A stretch of DNA of 62,380 nucleotides from an uncultured Pelagibacteraceae bacterium. Its GTDB lineage: Bacteria > Pseudomonadota > Alphaproteobacteria > Pelagibacterales > Pelagibacteraceae. Positions 26,939 through 36,350 of the stretch are shown here, one piece after another; position 1 is the stretch's first letter, and each line of letters starts with the position of its first letter. Below the pieces are notes generated by a model. It did not search any database. It had not been told where the DNA came from and worked only from the letters and a program-made list of their open reading frames with translations. The stretch lies in NCBI GenBank assembly GCA_902521675.1, contig CABYSP010000007.1, positions 1-62,380 of the forward strand. The letters are read 5' to 3'. Position numbers and translations under genes: made by a program.

Positions 26939-29518
26939 TTATAAAGGTTTTCTAACATAAATAGAAAAATTATTATTAAAAGCATTATCGCTACTTCTGT
27001 AATGCTCATATGATGTATTTATAGTTAATTCATTTTTAAATTTTGCTCCTATACCTAAATTAAATAATAAATGCCCTGAATTTTGGTCACCTATAGCATT
27101 ACTATAAATTTCAGATGTATTATTCACATAATACGCTTCCGATACAGAATTAATTGTTTTATCTTTTCCTAATTCAAATTTTAATGATGGTTCTAATATA
27201 GCTTTATCAGTTTCTATTATTTTGCTTAAATTTAACCCTGCAGATAGTGATAAGCTTTTAACGTTTTGTTTTTTATAACTTACAGCTGTTCCATCACCTG
27301 TTTCTGTATATGCCTTTAATTGAGTAAAGCCTAAATCCAGCCTAGTATAATAATTTAAATTTCTACCCACAATTTCAACATCAGGTTCTAATAAATAAGT
27401 AAAGCTTCCAAAGATTTGATTCCCTTTTCTATTACCAGTATTTTTTCCACCTGTAACATCCCTACTTAAATCAATATCCATTTCTCCAATTCCAGCAACT
27501 ATTTCTAAATATCTTTTATCCTCAATTTTAAAACTTGTATAATTCATGACACTAATTGCAGCAGCATCCATATTTGCTTCATTAGTTCCTACTTCTGTTT
27601 CTTGCCAAGATTTATTGACTGCAAATCCAATAGTCTTATCTTCATTTATTCTCTTATCTATTCCAAAGGTTATTCCATCACTATGAATATCCTGACCTAA
27701 ATTTCCATCTTGTTGCCCTATTCTACCGAATGATATATTTCCTTCACTCCATATTCCCCATTTTTCAGTTTCTTTTTGCTTATTAATGAGTTTTGCTGAA
27801 AGTGAATTTAACATTTCGGTTACCAAAGGATTATCAAAATTTATTGCTAATCTAATATTTTGATTTGAGGAATTATTATTTGTGGATCTAATATAATTCA
27901 TTCGTCCAGCAATTCTATTTAATGACTGGTTTAAAGAATTTATTGCAGCTACAGTTTGATTTTTTGTAAGAGTTTTAACAGTCTCATTAAACACTTCACC
28001 AGGTTTTGTAGAAAAATTTAAAGCAGTTGTACTTGATATGCCAGCATAAGAATTTCCAGCAGTATCATCAAAAGCAGTAGCATCTATTAAGATATAATAA
28101 TCAATATCAGCTGTTAAATCTGTGTCAGGATTAATAGTAATTTCTGTTGAACCACTACCACTAACTTTAGCTCCTGTTACATCAATTGTCTCAATGGTAC
28201 TATCATCAGAAGTTTTTTTAATTGTAATATTTCCACTTTCAGCATCAACTGCTTCACTAAAAGTTAAAACTATATTTGAATTTATTGCAACTTCTGTTGC
28301 ATTATCAGATGGACTTGAAGATGATAAAGTTGGAGCATCATTATCAAAATTTGTAACAACTAAATTCCAATTCGTACTTCCTGAGGATGTTTCTGTAAGT
28401 GTCCAATTGAACTTTCCGTTTGTTACTGTTACTGTGCCTGTTGAACCAGCAGTAAATCTACTAGAAGAAACTCCTGTTATTACAGACGTATATGTTCCAG
28501 CTGATAAAGTAGAATCTGTGCTAATACTGAAAGTAGTTGCACCATTTTGAAGATCAACAGCTAACTTTCCATAATCAGTCGTGCTGTTTGCTAGGAAGAC
28601 ATAATTTACTGGAAGATAACCTTCCAATTTCAAAGCATCATTTCCTCCTTGATCATTTGTTAGTGACTCAAGACCTACATTTGTTGTCACTTCTAAATCA
28701 TGATTGCTTGATCCGCTAGATATTGTTCCTTTATTTACAATTATGTTTCCATTAGAACCATTGTGACCAATATTAAAAATTGCATCCCCTGTAGCAGATA
28801 TAGTACCAGTGTTAGTAATAGTGACATCGTTTACATTATTAATTTCAAAGCCATCTCCACCAGTTGCACTAATTGTTCCAGAGTTTGTAATAGTACCAGC
28901 TGAATAGTCTGTTCCTGATGAATATATATAAAGAGTGTTTGCTCTACCTGAAATAGTACCAGAATTTATTATTGTTCCCGCATTAGCGTGTTGACCAAAA
29001 TTGATTGTTCTATCTTTTGAAGAAGTAATACTTCCAGAATTATTTATTGTTACTGTTCCAAAAGAAGGGTGTAATTTAATAGTATCTGCACGTTCGGATT
29101 CAAACGTACCACTATTTACAATAGATACTGTTCCTCTAGATTGTAACAATGAAAGTGCCGAACCTGGACTGTTAGCATTATCAGTTACTGATACGGTACC
29201 AGAATTATTTATACTAAAATCTGTAGACTGATCAGCTTCAATACCTTTAGTTGTTCCAATTATTGTACCATTGTTTGTTATAGTAGTTGAACTAGTTGAA
29301 AAAGAATGACCTTCTAGCTCAACTGGCTCCGCAGCACTGGTATCTACTGTAACATCACTTTCAACCGTGAGTGTATCGTTATTTGACATTACAATTTGAC
29401 TAGTGTGATTGGAAGAAATTGTTATATCTTCAGTTTTTCCATTATTTAAAAATATTTGATTATAAATAATTAGGTATAAAAATATTAAAAAATATCTCAT
29501 ATATAAATACTTAAACAT
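26939..29518 (-). CDS. Autotransporter with Ig-like (Big_5) domain
   Basis: 859 residues. Signal sequence (ATG at residue 1 or 7, hydrophobic to about 24). Residues about 40-290 are N-S/T-G-T-I repeat units (NSGTISG, NSGTISATG, NTGTISATG), a beta-helix passenger. Residues about 395-505 form a Big_5/SbsA Ig-like domain, recognisable by PTLSSSSPSDNATEVA and NIVLTFSEAVDAESG. Residues about 580-859 are an autotransporter beta-barrel that ends in a terminal strand (NNFSIYVRKPL), although the last residue is Leu and not Phe. Probably a secreted adhesin. It is upstream of MoxR on the same strand and downstream of pilD. Confidence 0.85.
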   Translation of the reverse strand: MFKYLYMRYFLIFLYLIIYNQIFLNNGKTEDITISSNHTSQIVMSNNDTLTVESDVTVDTSAAEPVELEGHSFSTSSTTITNNGTIIGTTKGIEADQSTDFSINNSGTVSVTDNANSPGSALSLLQSRGTVSIVNSGTFESERADTIKLHPSFGTVTINNSGSITSSKDRTINFGQHANAGTIINSGTISGRANTLYIYSSGTDYSAGTITNSGTISATGGDGFEINNVNDVTITNTGTISATGDAIFNIGHNGSNGNIIVNKGTISSGSSNHDLEVTTNVGLESLTNDQGGNDALKLEGYLPVNYVFLANSTTDYGKLAVDLQNGATTFSISTDSTLSAGTYTSVITGVSSSRFTAGSTGTVTVTNGKFNWTLTETSSGSTNWNLVVTNFDNDAPTLSSSSPSDNATEVAINSNIVLTFSEAVDAESGNITIKKTSDDSTIETIDVTGAKVSGSGSTEITINPDTDLTADIDYYILIDATAFDDTAGNSYAGISSTTALNFSTKPGEVFNETVKTLTKNQTVAAINSLNQSLNRIAGRMNYIRSTNNNSSNQNIRLAINFDNPLVTEMLNSLSAKLINKQKETEKWGIWSEGNISFGRIGQQDGNLGQDIHSDGITFGIDKRINEDKTIGFAVNKSWQETEVGTNEANMDAAAISVMNYTSFKIEDKRYLEIVAGIGEMDIDLSRDVTGGKNTGNRKGNQIFGSFTYLLEPDVEIVGRNLNYYTRLDLGFTQLKAYTETGDGTAVSYKKQNVKSLSLSAGLNLSKIIETDKAILEPSLKFELGKDKTINSVSEAYYVNNTSEIYSNAIGDQNSGHLLFNLGIGAKFKNELTINTSYEHYRSSDNAFNNNFSIYVRKPL

Positions 29519-29559
29519 TTTTTATAAAATAGTTCTATAGACCGTTTGTCATTAAATTT

Positions 29560-30321
29560 TTAAAATAGCAAAGATTTGAAGCTGTTTTGAAAAAAAAGAT
29601 AAATTAAAGTTCCTGTAATAATATATGGTCCAAAAGGAATCTGTGAGGACATTGTTCTTGAATTTTTTAACAAACTTGGAACTACACTTAGTAATGCTAT
29701 GATAGATGATAAAAATATAATAAATGGAATAGAAAGCCAACCAAACCAGAAACCAACAACAGCAAAAAGTTTCGCATCTCCTAATCCCATACCTTCTTTT
29801 TTTCTAACTTGTTTATAAAAATAAATTATTGACCAAATTATTCCATAACCTAAAAAACCTCCAATTAATGAATTAATATAATTTGGGAAGATAGTATTTA
29901 AATTTGGATCAAAAGATTTGATAAAACCAAGTGCCATCATCGAAAAGGTTATTTCATTTGGAATAATGAAATGTTTTAGATCAATAAAAAATATTATGAT
30001 AAATGATAAGCTTAATATCATTAACAAAAGAGTGGTTAAAGTTATTCCATGTATAAAATAAATAATTGTAAAAAATAAAATGCTTAAAAACTCTACTAGA
30101 GCATATTGAGAAGAAATTGGTTTTTTACATTTTCTACATTTTCCACTTAGCAATAAATAAGAGATTATAGGTATATTATCTTTCCAAGTAATTTGTTTTT
30201 TGCATTTAGGACAATACGATCTTCCAGAAACTACACCTTTGTCCAAAGGCAGACGATAAATACAAACATTTGCAAAACTCCCCCAAAGTCCTCCTAAAAT
30301 GATTACAAATAAATAATCCAC
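29560..30321 (-). CDS. pilD: Prepilin peptidase / N-methyltransferase PilD
   Basis: 253 residues, about eight membrane helices. The N-terminal zinc cysteines are intact (Cys37, Cys40, Cys62, Cys65 in CPKC and CRKC). The two catalytic aspartates of the GxGD protease family are Asp114 in FIDLKHFIIPNEIT and Asp182 in GMGLGDAKLF. It cleaves the short leaders of all pilins in the window and methylates the new N-terminus. It is separated from pilB/pilC by the whole island. Divergent from the GAF-PP2C gene across 168 bp. Confidence 0.95.
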   Translation of the reverse strand: MDYLFVIILGGLWGSFANVCIYRLPLDKGVVSGRSYCPKCKKQITWKDNIPIISYLLLSGKCRKCKKPISSQYALVEFLSILFFTIIYFIHGITLTTLLLMILSLSFIIIFFIDLKHFIIPNEITFSMMALGFIKSFDPNLNTIFPNYINSLIGGFLGYGIIWSIIYFYKQVRKKEGMGLGDAKLFAVVGFWFGWLSIPFIIFLSSIIALLSVVPSLLKNSRTMSSQIPFGPYIITGTLIYLFFQNSFKSLLF

Positions 30322-30489
30322 TAATGAAAAAACTATATTTTAAAATTTGATGTCACTTGAATAATGCCATCAATTAAGAACTGAACCATTAATACAGCAT
30401 CTTGAAGATGTAAGTAAAAATTTGGACTATTAATTATGATCTCCATAGTTGTAAAATTACATAAAATCAGGATAAAATGCTAGATGTAA

Positions 30490-31782
30490 ATGTTCTTATT
30501 TAAACCCAAAAAACCAGAAGATGAAAAAAAGCCAGAAGTTTCTCAGGCTAACATAGATCTTGAAATTATTACAAATATGAATCAAGAGTTCGCTCTCTCT
30601 CTTGAACTTAAAGAAACATTAAACACAGCACTTAAAGTAATTATTGGTAGAATCAATGCTCAAGCTGCAAATATTTTTCTTATTAACGATCAAAAGAAAA
30701 AATTTGAGTGCATTGCATCCATTAATCAAGATTATTTAGATGAATATGAATTAGATTTAACTGATGGAGTAATGGCAAAAGCAGTAGAACAAAAAAAATG
30801 TATACGTGTTGGAAACGTTCGTAAAGATGTAAGGGAAATTGCTGAATTTTATTTTGATTTAGATAATAAAACAAATTTTACAACTTTTTCAGTTTTATGC
30901 TCTCCGCTTATTGCTGCTAACGAATGTATTGGTGTTATACACTGCTTAAATAAAAAAACTAACGACAAATTATTTATTGAGGATGATAGAAAATTACTTG
31001 AAACTTTATCTGCTCCTGCAGCTCTTGCAATAAGAAATGCAAAAATGGCAAAAGAAATGGTGGAAAAAAATAAAATTCAAAAAGAGGTAGAGATAGTTGG
31101 TGAAATTCAAAAATCACTTTTGTCACAAAATAAAGAGGAAGATTTTCCAATTTCGGGCATTAATATACCTGCTAAGGTAGTATCTGGAGATTTTTATAAT
31201 TTTTCAGATTTAGGAGATGGAAAATATGGTTTTGGTGTTGCAGATGTATCAGGTAAAGGCATAAAATCTTCATTATTAATGTCTAAGGCTTCGAGTCTTT
31301 ACCGTTGCCTTAGTAAAACAAATTTTTCAGCATCTGACTTACTGATTCAATTAAATAATGAAATTTGTGAAACGATTTCGAGAGGAATGTTTGTAACAAT
31401 GCTGGTTGGAATATATGACAGTTATAAAAAAGAATTGTTACTTTCGAGTGCAGGGCATGAACCTCCAATTATTTTTTCAAAAGATGGTTCCTTTTCAAAT
31501 TATACTGAAGCAGGACCTCCTCTAGGAATTATGCCTAACACTAAATATACTCAACATACAATTCCATTTATAGAGAGTTCAATGTATATTTTTACAGATG
31601 GTATAACGGAAATAAAAAATCCAAACGGAGAGATGCTTGGCTCAGAAGGTTTTCAAAATTACATAAAAAAATATCAATCAACTCCAAATAATCAAAGATT
31701 AAAAATTATAATAGATGATATTTTAAAAAAAGGCCATATTCAAAAAGACGATTTAACTATAGTCGTAATAGATTCTAAATAA
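30490..31782 (+). CDS. GAF-domain PP2C (RsbU/SpoIIE-type) phosphatase
   Basis: 430 residues, soluble. GAF sensor domain at about 28-190, a short coiled coil (about 190-215, EMVEKNKIQKEVEIVGEIQ), then the PP2C domain to the end. Metal-binding aspartates are seen in FGVADVSGKG, IFTDGITE and KDDLTIVV. It resembles the phosphatase tail of Amt-PP2C at 1-2131, so both may reset the STAS protein at 3448. A candidate promoter just upstream (TTGTAA, 18 bp, TAAAAT near 30474) is weakly supported. What the GAF domain binds is unknown. Confidence 0.92.
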   Translation: MFLFKPKKPEDEKKPEVSQANIDLEIITNMNQEFALSLELKETLNTALKVIIGRINAQAANIFLINDQKKKFECIASINQDYLDEYELDLTDGVMAKAVEQKKCIRVGNVRKDVREIAEFYFDLDNKTNFTTFSVLCSPLIAANECIGVIHCLNKKTNDKLFIEDDRKLLETLSAPAALAIRNAKMAKEMVEKNKIQKEVEIVGEIQKSLLSQNKEEDFPISGINIPAKVVSGDFYNFSDLGDGKYGFGVADVSGKGIKSSLLMSKASSLYRCLSKTNFSASDLLIQLNNEICETISRGMFVTMLVGIYDSYKKELLLSSAGHEPPIIFSKDGSFSNYTEAGPPLGIMPNTKYTQHTIPFIESSMYIFTDGITEIKNPNGEMLGSEGFQNYIKKYQSTPNNQRLKIIIDDILKKGHIQKDDLTIVVIDSK

Positions 31783-31832
31783 TTATTGTTGTAATTTAAA
31801 AAGATTATATTTATATAAATACAAAACTAAGC

Positions 31833-32102
31833 ATGCTTATAAATGAAAGTATAAAAACAATTACTTGTTCAGACTTTAGGATTTTTTTAAAAAGGTTAAT
31901 TAAGGACAAAATTGAAAAGGAATGGTCAGAGGATTTTGTTGATGAAATTAATTTTGTAAATATCCCTAGAATGACAATTAAAAGAAGATACGAAAATAAA
32001 GGGATAGATCTTATTAAGCTAATTAATGATATTAGTTACTATCAGCACGTTAAAAATAACGTTAATACAAGGGGAAGTTTAGAATTCGATAAAAAAAAAT
32101 AA
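31833..32102 (+). CDS. Small protein of unknown function
   Basis: 89 residues, basic, no signal or membrane segment and no recognised family. It has alternating charged and hydrophobic residues that suggest two or three helices, with NIPRMTIKRRY in the middle. It lies 50 bp after the GAF-PP2C gene and before the winged-helix regulator, same strand. It could be a small regulator linked to either. Codon content resembles its neighbours. No ribosome site is evident. Confidence 0.5.
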   Translation: MLINESIKTITCSDFRIFLKRLIKDKIEKEWSEDFVDEINFVNIPRMTIKRRYENKGIDLIKLINDISYYQHVKNNVNTRGSLEFDKKK

Positions 32103-32167
32103 CCAACGTGATACAAATAATTAAAGTTGACAATTAGTAATATTTGTTCAAATTGGGTTTTTTTATC

Positions 32168-33127
32168 ATGAGATCTTTACCAAGTATATCCGAACACATT
32201 GATGAGAGTTTAATTAATAAAGTAATTCAAGAAAACTTTTCAGAATTAGCTCCTTATTATTTTACTTTAACAAGTAATTGGTTTGTTAGAGCCTATAATC
32301 ATTGGAAAGACATAGATAAGTTCGTGATCATTATATATTTGATACATCAAGATCTTGTATATTTCAGGCAAAATGGCTTAAAAATTAACTATGAGACGTT
32401 TTATGAAAAAAAATCAATTGAGATTGATAAAATTAATATTTCAGACATCTCAAAAGATTTAGCAGTTCCAAAAGAAAGTATTAGACGAAAAGTTTTAGAA
32501 TTAGAAAAACTAAAAGTAATTAGAAGAACTGGTAAAAAAATTTTTATTGTTAGAGATACCCTGTACTCAGCTAAAGCGGTCGATACTCTTACAGAGGTTG
32601 CGAATATCTTGCATGAATTTAATAAAGTTTTAAAAAAGGAAAAATTATTAAATAAAGTTTATTCTGTTAAGGAAATAATATTAGCGATAAAAGAAAATTT
32701 TTCTTACTGCTTATATCAGTTTAATAAATTTTGGTTTATTTATATAAATAGATGGAGAAATGAGCTTAAAGATTTAGAAACTTTGGCTATTGGTATGGTT
32801 GTAGTCATTAATGCAGTTAAAAATAAAGATTTTGTTCCAAAAAAAAATATGCGTTCATTCCATAAAGAAGTTATGGGCTCTGATAGTAGAGGTGTAAATG
32901 CGATGTCAATTTCTGAGATAACTGGTATTCCAAGGCCTACGGTAGTTAGAAAACTAAAATATTTAATTGATAAAAAATATCTTCATATGAACAAGAAAAA
33001 ATTAATTTCATTTAATGCTAAAGACAGTGCCTTTATAACAACTAAGGGAATGGTGAATAAAAATATGATTAGCTTAAGTCATTTTATTTACAAAGTTTTT
33101 AATCAGATAAGAATAATAAATTCTTAA
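32168..33127 (+). CDS. Transcription regulator with two winged-helix domains
   Basis: 319 residues from the ATG at 32168; an upstream TTG at 32144 would add eight residues but is less likely. Two helix-turn-helix units are visible: DISKDLAVPKESIRRKVLE with a basic wing (about residues 96-130), and SISEITGIPRPTVVRKLKY near 255-285. The middle part is helical and Trp/Phe-rich. Each half resembles a MarR/IclR-like reading head, so the protein may be an internal duplication. A perfect TTGACA lies at 32127-32132, but its -10 is weak. It ends on TTAA shared with the convergent BASS gene. Confidence 0.7.
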   Translation: MRSLPSISEHIDESLINKVIQENFSELAPYYFTLTSNWFVRAYNHWKDIDKFVIIIYLIHQDLVYFRQNGLKINYETFYEKKSIEIDKINISDISKDLAVPKESIRRKVLELEKLKVIRRTGKKIFIVRDTLYSAKAVDTLTEVANILHEFNKVLKKEKLLNKVYSVKEIILAIKENFSYCLYQFNKFWFIYINRWRNELKDLETLAIGMVVVINAVKNKDFVPKKNMRSFHKEVMGSDSRGVNAMSISEITGIPRPTVVRKLKYLIDKKYLHMNKKKLISFNAKDSAFITTKGMVNKNMISLSHFIYKVFNQIRIINS

Positions 33128-33975
33128 TTAGACTTTCTTAAAATATAAATAAAAATAAATCCAGTTATATACATAATTAGTGCATAAGCACCTGTTGGTA
33201 GTGCGTATAATATATCAGTACCAAATATTTGCGTAGAAACAAATAACGCTAATGTACCATTTTGCAATCCACATTCTAAAGCAATACATTTCATTTGCTT
33301 AACACCCGAAGTAAAAGCTTTTGCTAAATAATACGCAATAACCATCATCGAAATATTTAAAATTAGAGCAATTAAACCTGCTTGTTTGATAAAACTAATA
33401 AAATTTTCTCTTTCTGAATAAAAAGCTGCTACAAAAAAAATAGCAAACAAAACTATGTTAAGTTTATTAAATATTTCAACTTTAGAAGATATGAAATTTT
33501 CAGCAAATTTTCTAATAATCATTCCTAAAATCACAGGAACTGTTACAACTAAAAACATTTTTAAAGCTATTCCTGTCATTGAAATATTTTTAGAAACTTC
33601 TGTTATTCCCAACATGTCTGCAGAAGTAAAGATGATTAAAGGAACAGTAATTATACTTAATAGGCTTATTACAGCAGTTAAAGATATTGATAATGCAACA
33701 TCACCATCGGCAAATTTTGTCATTACATTAGATGTTACACCTCCTGGTGCTGCAGCTATGATCATAACCCCTATTGCTATTTCAGGGGGTGTTTTTAAAA
33801 TTAAAATTAATAAGTACGCTACAATCGGAAGAATTATTAATTGAGAAATAAAACCAACAATAAAATCTTTTGGTGCTTTAAAAACTCTTCCAAAATCTTC
33901 AAGTTTTAATCCTAGACCTAAACCTAACATTATCAGAGCCAAAATTATTGGGGCTATTTTTGTTACAATTTCCAA
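33124..33975 (-). CDS. Bile acid:sodium symporter (BASS/SBF) family transporter
   Basis: 283 residues with about nine to ten hydrophobic helices. BASS signatures include APGGVTSNVMTKFADGDVALS near 78-100 and ALECGLQNGTLALF near 230, which line the two crossover sodium sites. In bacteria this family moves organic anions with sodium; the substrate cannot be read from the sequence. Its neighbours (phosphate acetyltransferase, HpsN-like dehydrogenase) hint at a carboxylate or sulfonate. Confidence 0.88.
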   Translation of the reverse strand: MEIVTKIAPIILALIMLGLGLGLKLEDFGRVFKAPKDFIVGFISQLIILPIVAYLLILILKTPPEIAIGVMIIAAAPGGVTSNVMTKFADGDVALSISLTAVISLLSIITVPLIIFTSADMLGITEVSKNISMTGIALKMFLVVTVPVILGMIIRKFAENFISSKVEIFNKLNIVLFAIFFVAAFYSERENFISFIKQAGLIALILNISMMVIAYYLAKAFTSGVKQMKCIALECGLQNGTLALFVSTQIFGTDILYALPTGAYALIMYITGFIFIYILRKSN

Positions 33976-34075
33976 AGTGTTACCCTTTTAATATCTAGAT
34001 TATAACTTTTTACATAATTTGTTTAGACGATTTTTTTCTATATACATGTTGAGTTTTTTGACTTATTTAAAGAAA

Positions 34076-34987
34076 ATGCTTTCAAACAAAGAAATTGTCT
34101 GCCCAAACAACTTATTAGATTTAGCTCATAAAAAAAAAGGAGTTAAAGTTGCAGTTGTAAATGCAGGAAAACCCTTGCCCATGTTATCAGTTCAGGATGC
34201 TGTAAATGAAAATTTAATTGAACCTATTTTTATTGGTCATGAAGTAGAGGTTCAAAAATGTGCGGAAGATATTGGTTGGGATATTTCTAAATACGAGCTA
34301 ATTCATGAACCTGTAGAAAATGATACTGCAAAAATTGCAGCAAAATTAGCAAGCGAAGGTAAGGTTAAGATAATTGTTAAAGGACATATTCATACAGATG
34401 TTTTAATGAAAGAAGTTTTAAAACGTGAATATAATTTACTGGGTAAAACAAGACTCAGTCATATTTGGCATATGACTATTGATAAAGATGATAAACCATT
34501 AATTATTACAGATGGAGCATTAAATGTTTTACCAAATGTTAAAACAAAAATGCATATTCTTAAGAATGTAGTTAATTTTTCAAATAGAATAGGAATAGAA
34601 AGACCAAAAGTATCCATATTATCTGCAACTGAGGAGGTTTTAGAAAGTGTGCCAAGTTCTATTGAGGCTTCAGAAATAACAAAATTAGCAAAACAAGAAA
34701 ATTTAAGTGCTGACGTTTTTGGTCCATTAGCATTTGATAATAGTATTTCAAAAAAATCAGCAGCAATAAAAGGAATTAAAAATTTAGTTGCTGGAGAAGC
34801 AGACGTCTTATTAGTGCCAAGTGTGGAAACTGGAAATGCTTTAGTAAAAATGCTTATCTATTTTAGTGGAGCATGTGCCGCGGGAGTTGTTGTAGGTGGA
34901 AAAGTGCCTGTGGTAATAACTAGTAGATCTGACGAGGCGCAAGCAAGACTAGCGTCAATTGCTGCAGCTGTAGTTGCTTTAGACTAA
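34076..34987 (+). CDS. pta: Phosphate acetyl/butyryltransferase family protein
   Basis: 303 residues from the ATG at 34076; a TTG at 34019 and an ATG at 34046 are in frame upstream but add residues not typical for the family. PTA_PTB fold: early VAVVNAGKPLPML, central ITDGALNVLPN, and C-terminal ADVLLVPSVETGNALVKML and CAAGVVVGGKVPVVITSRSD, which are the CoA/phosphate-binding signatures. Reaction: acetyl-CoA plus phosphate to acetyl phosphate plus CoA (or a longer acyl). In SAR11 relatives such an enzyme can follow sulfoacetaldehyde acetyltransferase; that gene is not seen here. Confidence 0.87.
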   Translation: MLSNKEIVCPNNLLDLAHKKKGVKVAVVNAGKPLPMLSVQDAVNENLIEPIFIGHEVEVQKCAEDIGWDISKYELIHEPVENDTAKIAAKLASEGKVKIIVKGHIHTDVLMKEVLKREYNLLGKTRLSHIWHMTIDKDDKPLIITDGALNVLPNVKTKMHILKNVVNFSNRIGIERPKVSILSATEEVLESVPSSIEASEITKLAKQENLSADVFGPLAFDNSISKKSAAIKGIKNLVAGEADVLLVPSVETGNALVKMLIYFSGACAAGVVVGGKVPVVITSRSDEAQARLASIAAAVVALD

Positions 34988-35046
34988 ATGTTTCATTGAA
35001 ATTTAAAAAAATTTCATTTAAATAAACTTAAATTTAAAGGAGAAAA

Positions 35047-36333
35047 ATGGCTATAACATATCTTAAAAGATCACCTAAAACTTCATCTACGGATGATACT
35101 AAAACGAGAGAAATAGTAGAAAAAATTTTAAAAGATATTGAGAAAACTAAAGAAGAAGGATGTAAAGAGCTTTCAAAAAAATTTGACAAATATGAGGGTG
35201 ACGTAATTATTTCTAAAGAAAAAATTGAAGAAATTAAAAAAAATTTAGATCAAAAAACTAAAGATGATATTCAATTTTCCCATGAAAGAGTTAGGAAATT
35301 TGCTGAAGCACAATTAAAAAATTATGGTCAAGATTTTGAGGTTGAGTTATCTGATGGTCTATTTGCAGGTCAAAAACTAATTCCAGTAAATACAGCTGGT
35401 TGTTATGTTCCAGCTGGTAGATACGCTCATATAGCATCTGCTGTAATGAGTGTGACAACAGCAAAAGTAGCAGGAGTTAAAAATATAATAGTCTGCAGCT
35501 CTCCTAAACCTAGTGTTGGTGTACATCCATCAATTGTTTATACAGCAGATTTATGTGGTGCAGATGTAATTATGAATTTAGGTGGTGTTCAAGCCATAGC
35601 AGCAATGACCAACGGATTATTTGGAAATGCACCAGCTGATATTTTAGTTGGACCAGGAAATCAATTTGTTGCTGAAGCAAAAAGACTTTTATTTGGTAAA
35701 GTTGGTATCGATTTATTTGCAGGACCAACAGAAATTGCAGTAATTGCAGATGAAACAGCTGATCCTGAAATGGTTGCCTACGATCTTGTTGGACAAGCTG
35801 AGCATGGTTACAATTCTCCTGCTTGGTTATTTACAAAAAGTAAAAAAATTGCAGATTATGTTTTGCAAAGAGTCCCTGAACTAATTGAAGATTTGCCAGA
35901 TTTACCTAAAGAAAATTCTGGCGCAGCATGGAGAGATTACGGTGAAGTAATATTATGCGATACTGACGAGGAAATAGCAAAAGTAAGTGATGATTATGCC
36001 CCAGAGCATTTAGAGGTGCAGACAAAAAATTTACAATGGTATCATGATAGACTAAAAAATTATGGCTCTTTGTTTATAGGAGAAGAAACAACAGTTGCAT
36101 ATGGTGACAAATGTTCGGGTACAAATCACATTTTACCAACCAAGGGTGCTGGAAAATATACAGGTGGTTTATTTGTTGGAAAATTCATCAAAACCCTGAG
36201 CTTTCAAAGAATGAGTAAAGAGGCTACCAAAGAAGTAGGTGCAGCTTGTGCAAGAATTTCTAGATATGAAGGTATGGAAGCTCATGCTAGAACTGGTGAT
36301 GTCAGATTAAGAAAATACGGATTTTCAAACTAA
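35047..36333 (+). CDS. hpsN: Histidinol dehydrogenase family enzyme, HpsN-like (sulfopropanediol 3-dehydrogenase)
   Basis: 428 residues with a strong ribosome site (AGGAGA). The HisD fold is complete: zinc ligands Gln250, His253, Asp354 and His413, and the catalytic Glu320-His321 in YAPEHLE. NAD-binding signature VPAGRYAHIASAVMS. The start MAITYLKR and details such as PVNTAGCYVPAGRYAHIA resemble HpsN, which oxidises 2,3-dihydroxypropane-1-sulfonate (DHPS) to sulfolactate, more than biosynthetic HisD. No other his genes are adjacent. HpsN versus HisD is judged from memory of family motifs and needs a tree; symbol is tentative. Confidence 0.75.
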   Translation: MAITYLKRSPKTSSTDDTKTREIVEKILKDIEKTKEEGCKELSKKFDKYEGDVIISKEKIEEIKKNLDQKTKDDIQFSHERVRKFAEAQLKNYGQDFEVELSDGLFAGQKLIPVNTAGCYVPAGRYAHIASAVMSVTTAKVAGVKNIIVCSSPKPSVGVHPSIVYTADLCGADVIMNLGGVQAIAAMTNGLFGNAPADILVGPGNQFVAEAKRLLFGKVGIDLFAGPTEIAVIADETADPEMVAYDLVGQAEHGYNSPAWLFTKSKKIADYVLQRVPELIEDLPDLPKENSGAAWRDYGEVILCDTDEEIAKVSDDYAPEHLEVQTKNLQWYHDRLKNYGSLFIGEETTVAYGDKCSGTNHILPTKGAGKYTGGLFVGKFIKTLSFQRMSKEATKEVGAACARISRYEGMEAHARTGDVRLRKYGFSN

Positions 36334-36350
36334 TTGTTAAAGGATTTTAT

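Noticed and set aside
28122..28719. Long plus-strand frames within the autotransporter region
   Set aside because: Antisense to the repeat and Ig-like domains of the 26939-29518 gene; the valine/serine-rich composition is the mirror of those repeats.
32127..32155. TTGACA as a promoter of the winged-helix regulator
   Set aside because: The -35 is perfect, but at 16-18 bp spacing only weak AT-rich hexamers are present, so it is not listed as a feature.
33455..33844. 129-residue plus-strand frame over the BASS transporter
   Set aside because: Antisense shadow; the BASS protein on the other strand has complete family motifs.
34987..35046. Hairpin GAAATTT/AAATTTC between pta and the HpsN-like gene
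   Set aside because: Only A/T pairs beyond one or two G/C pairs; too weak to call a terminator or riboswitch.
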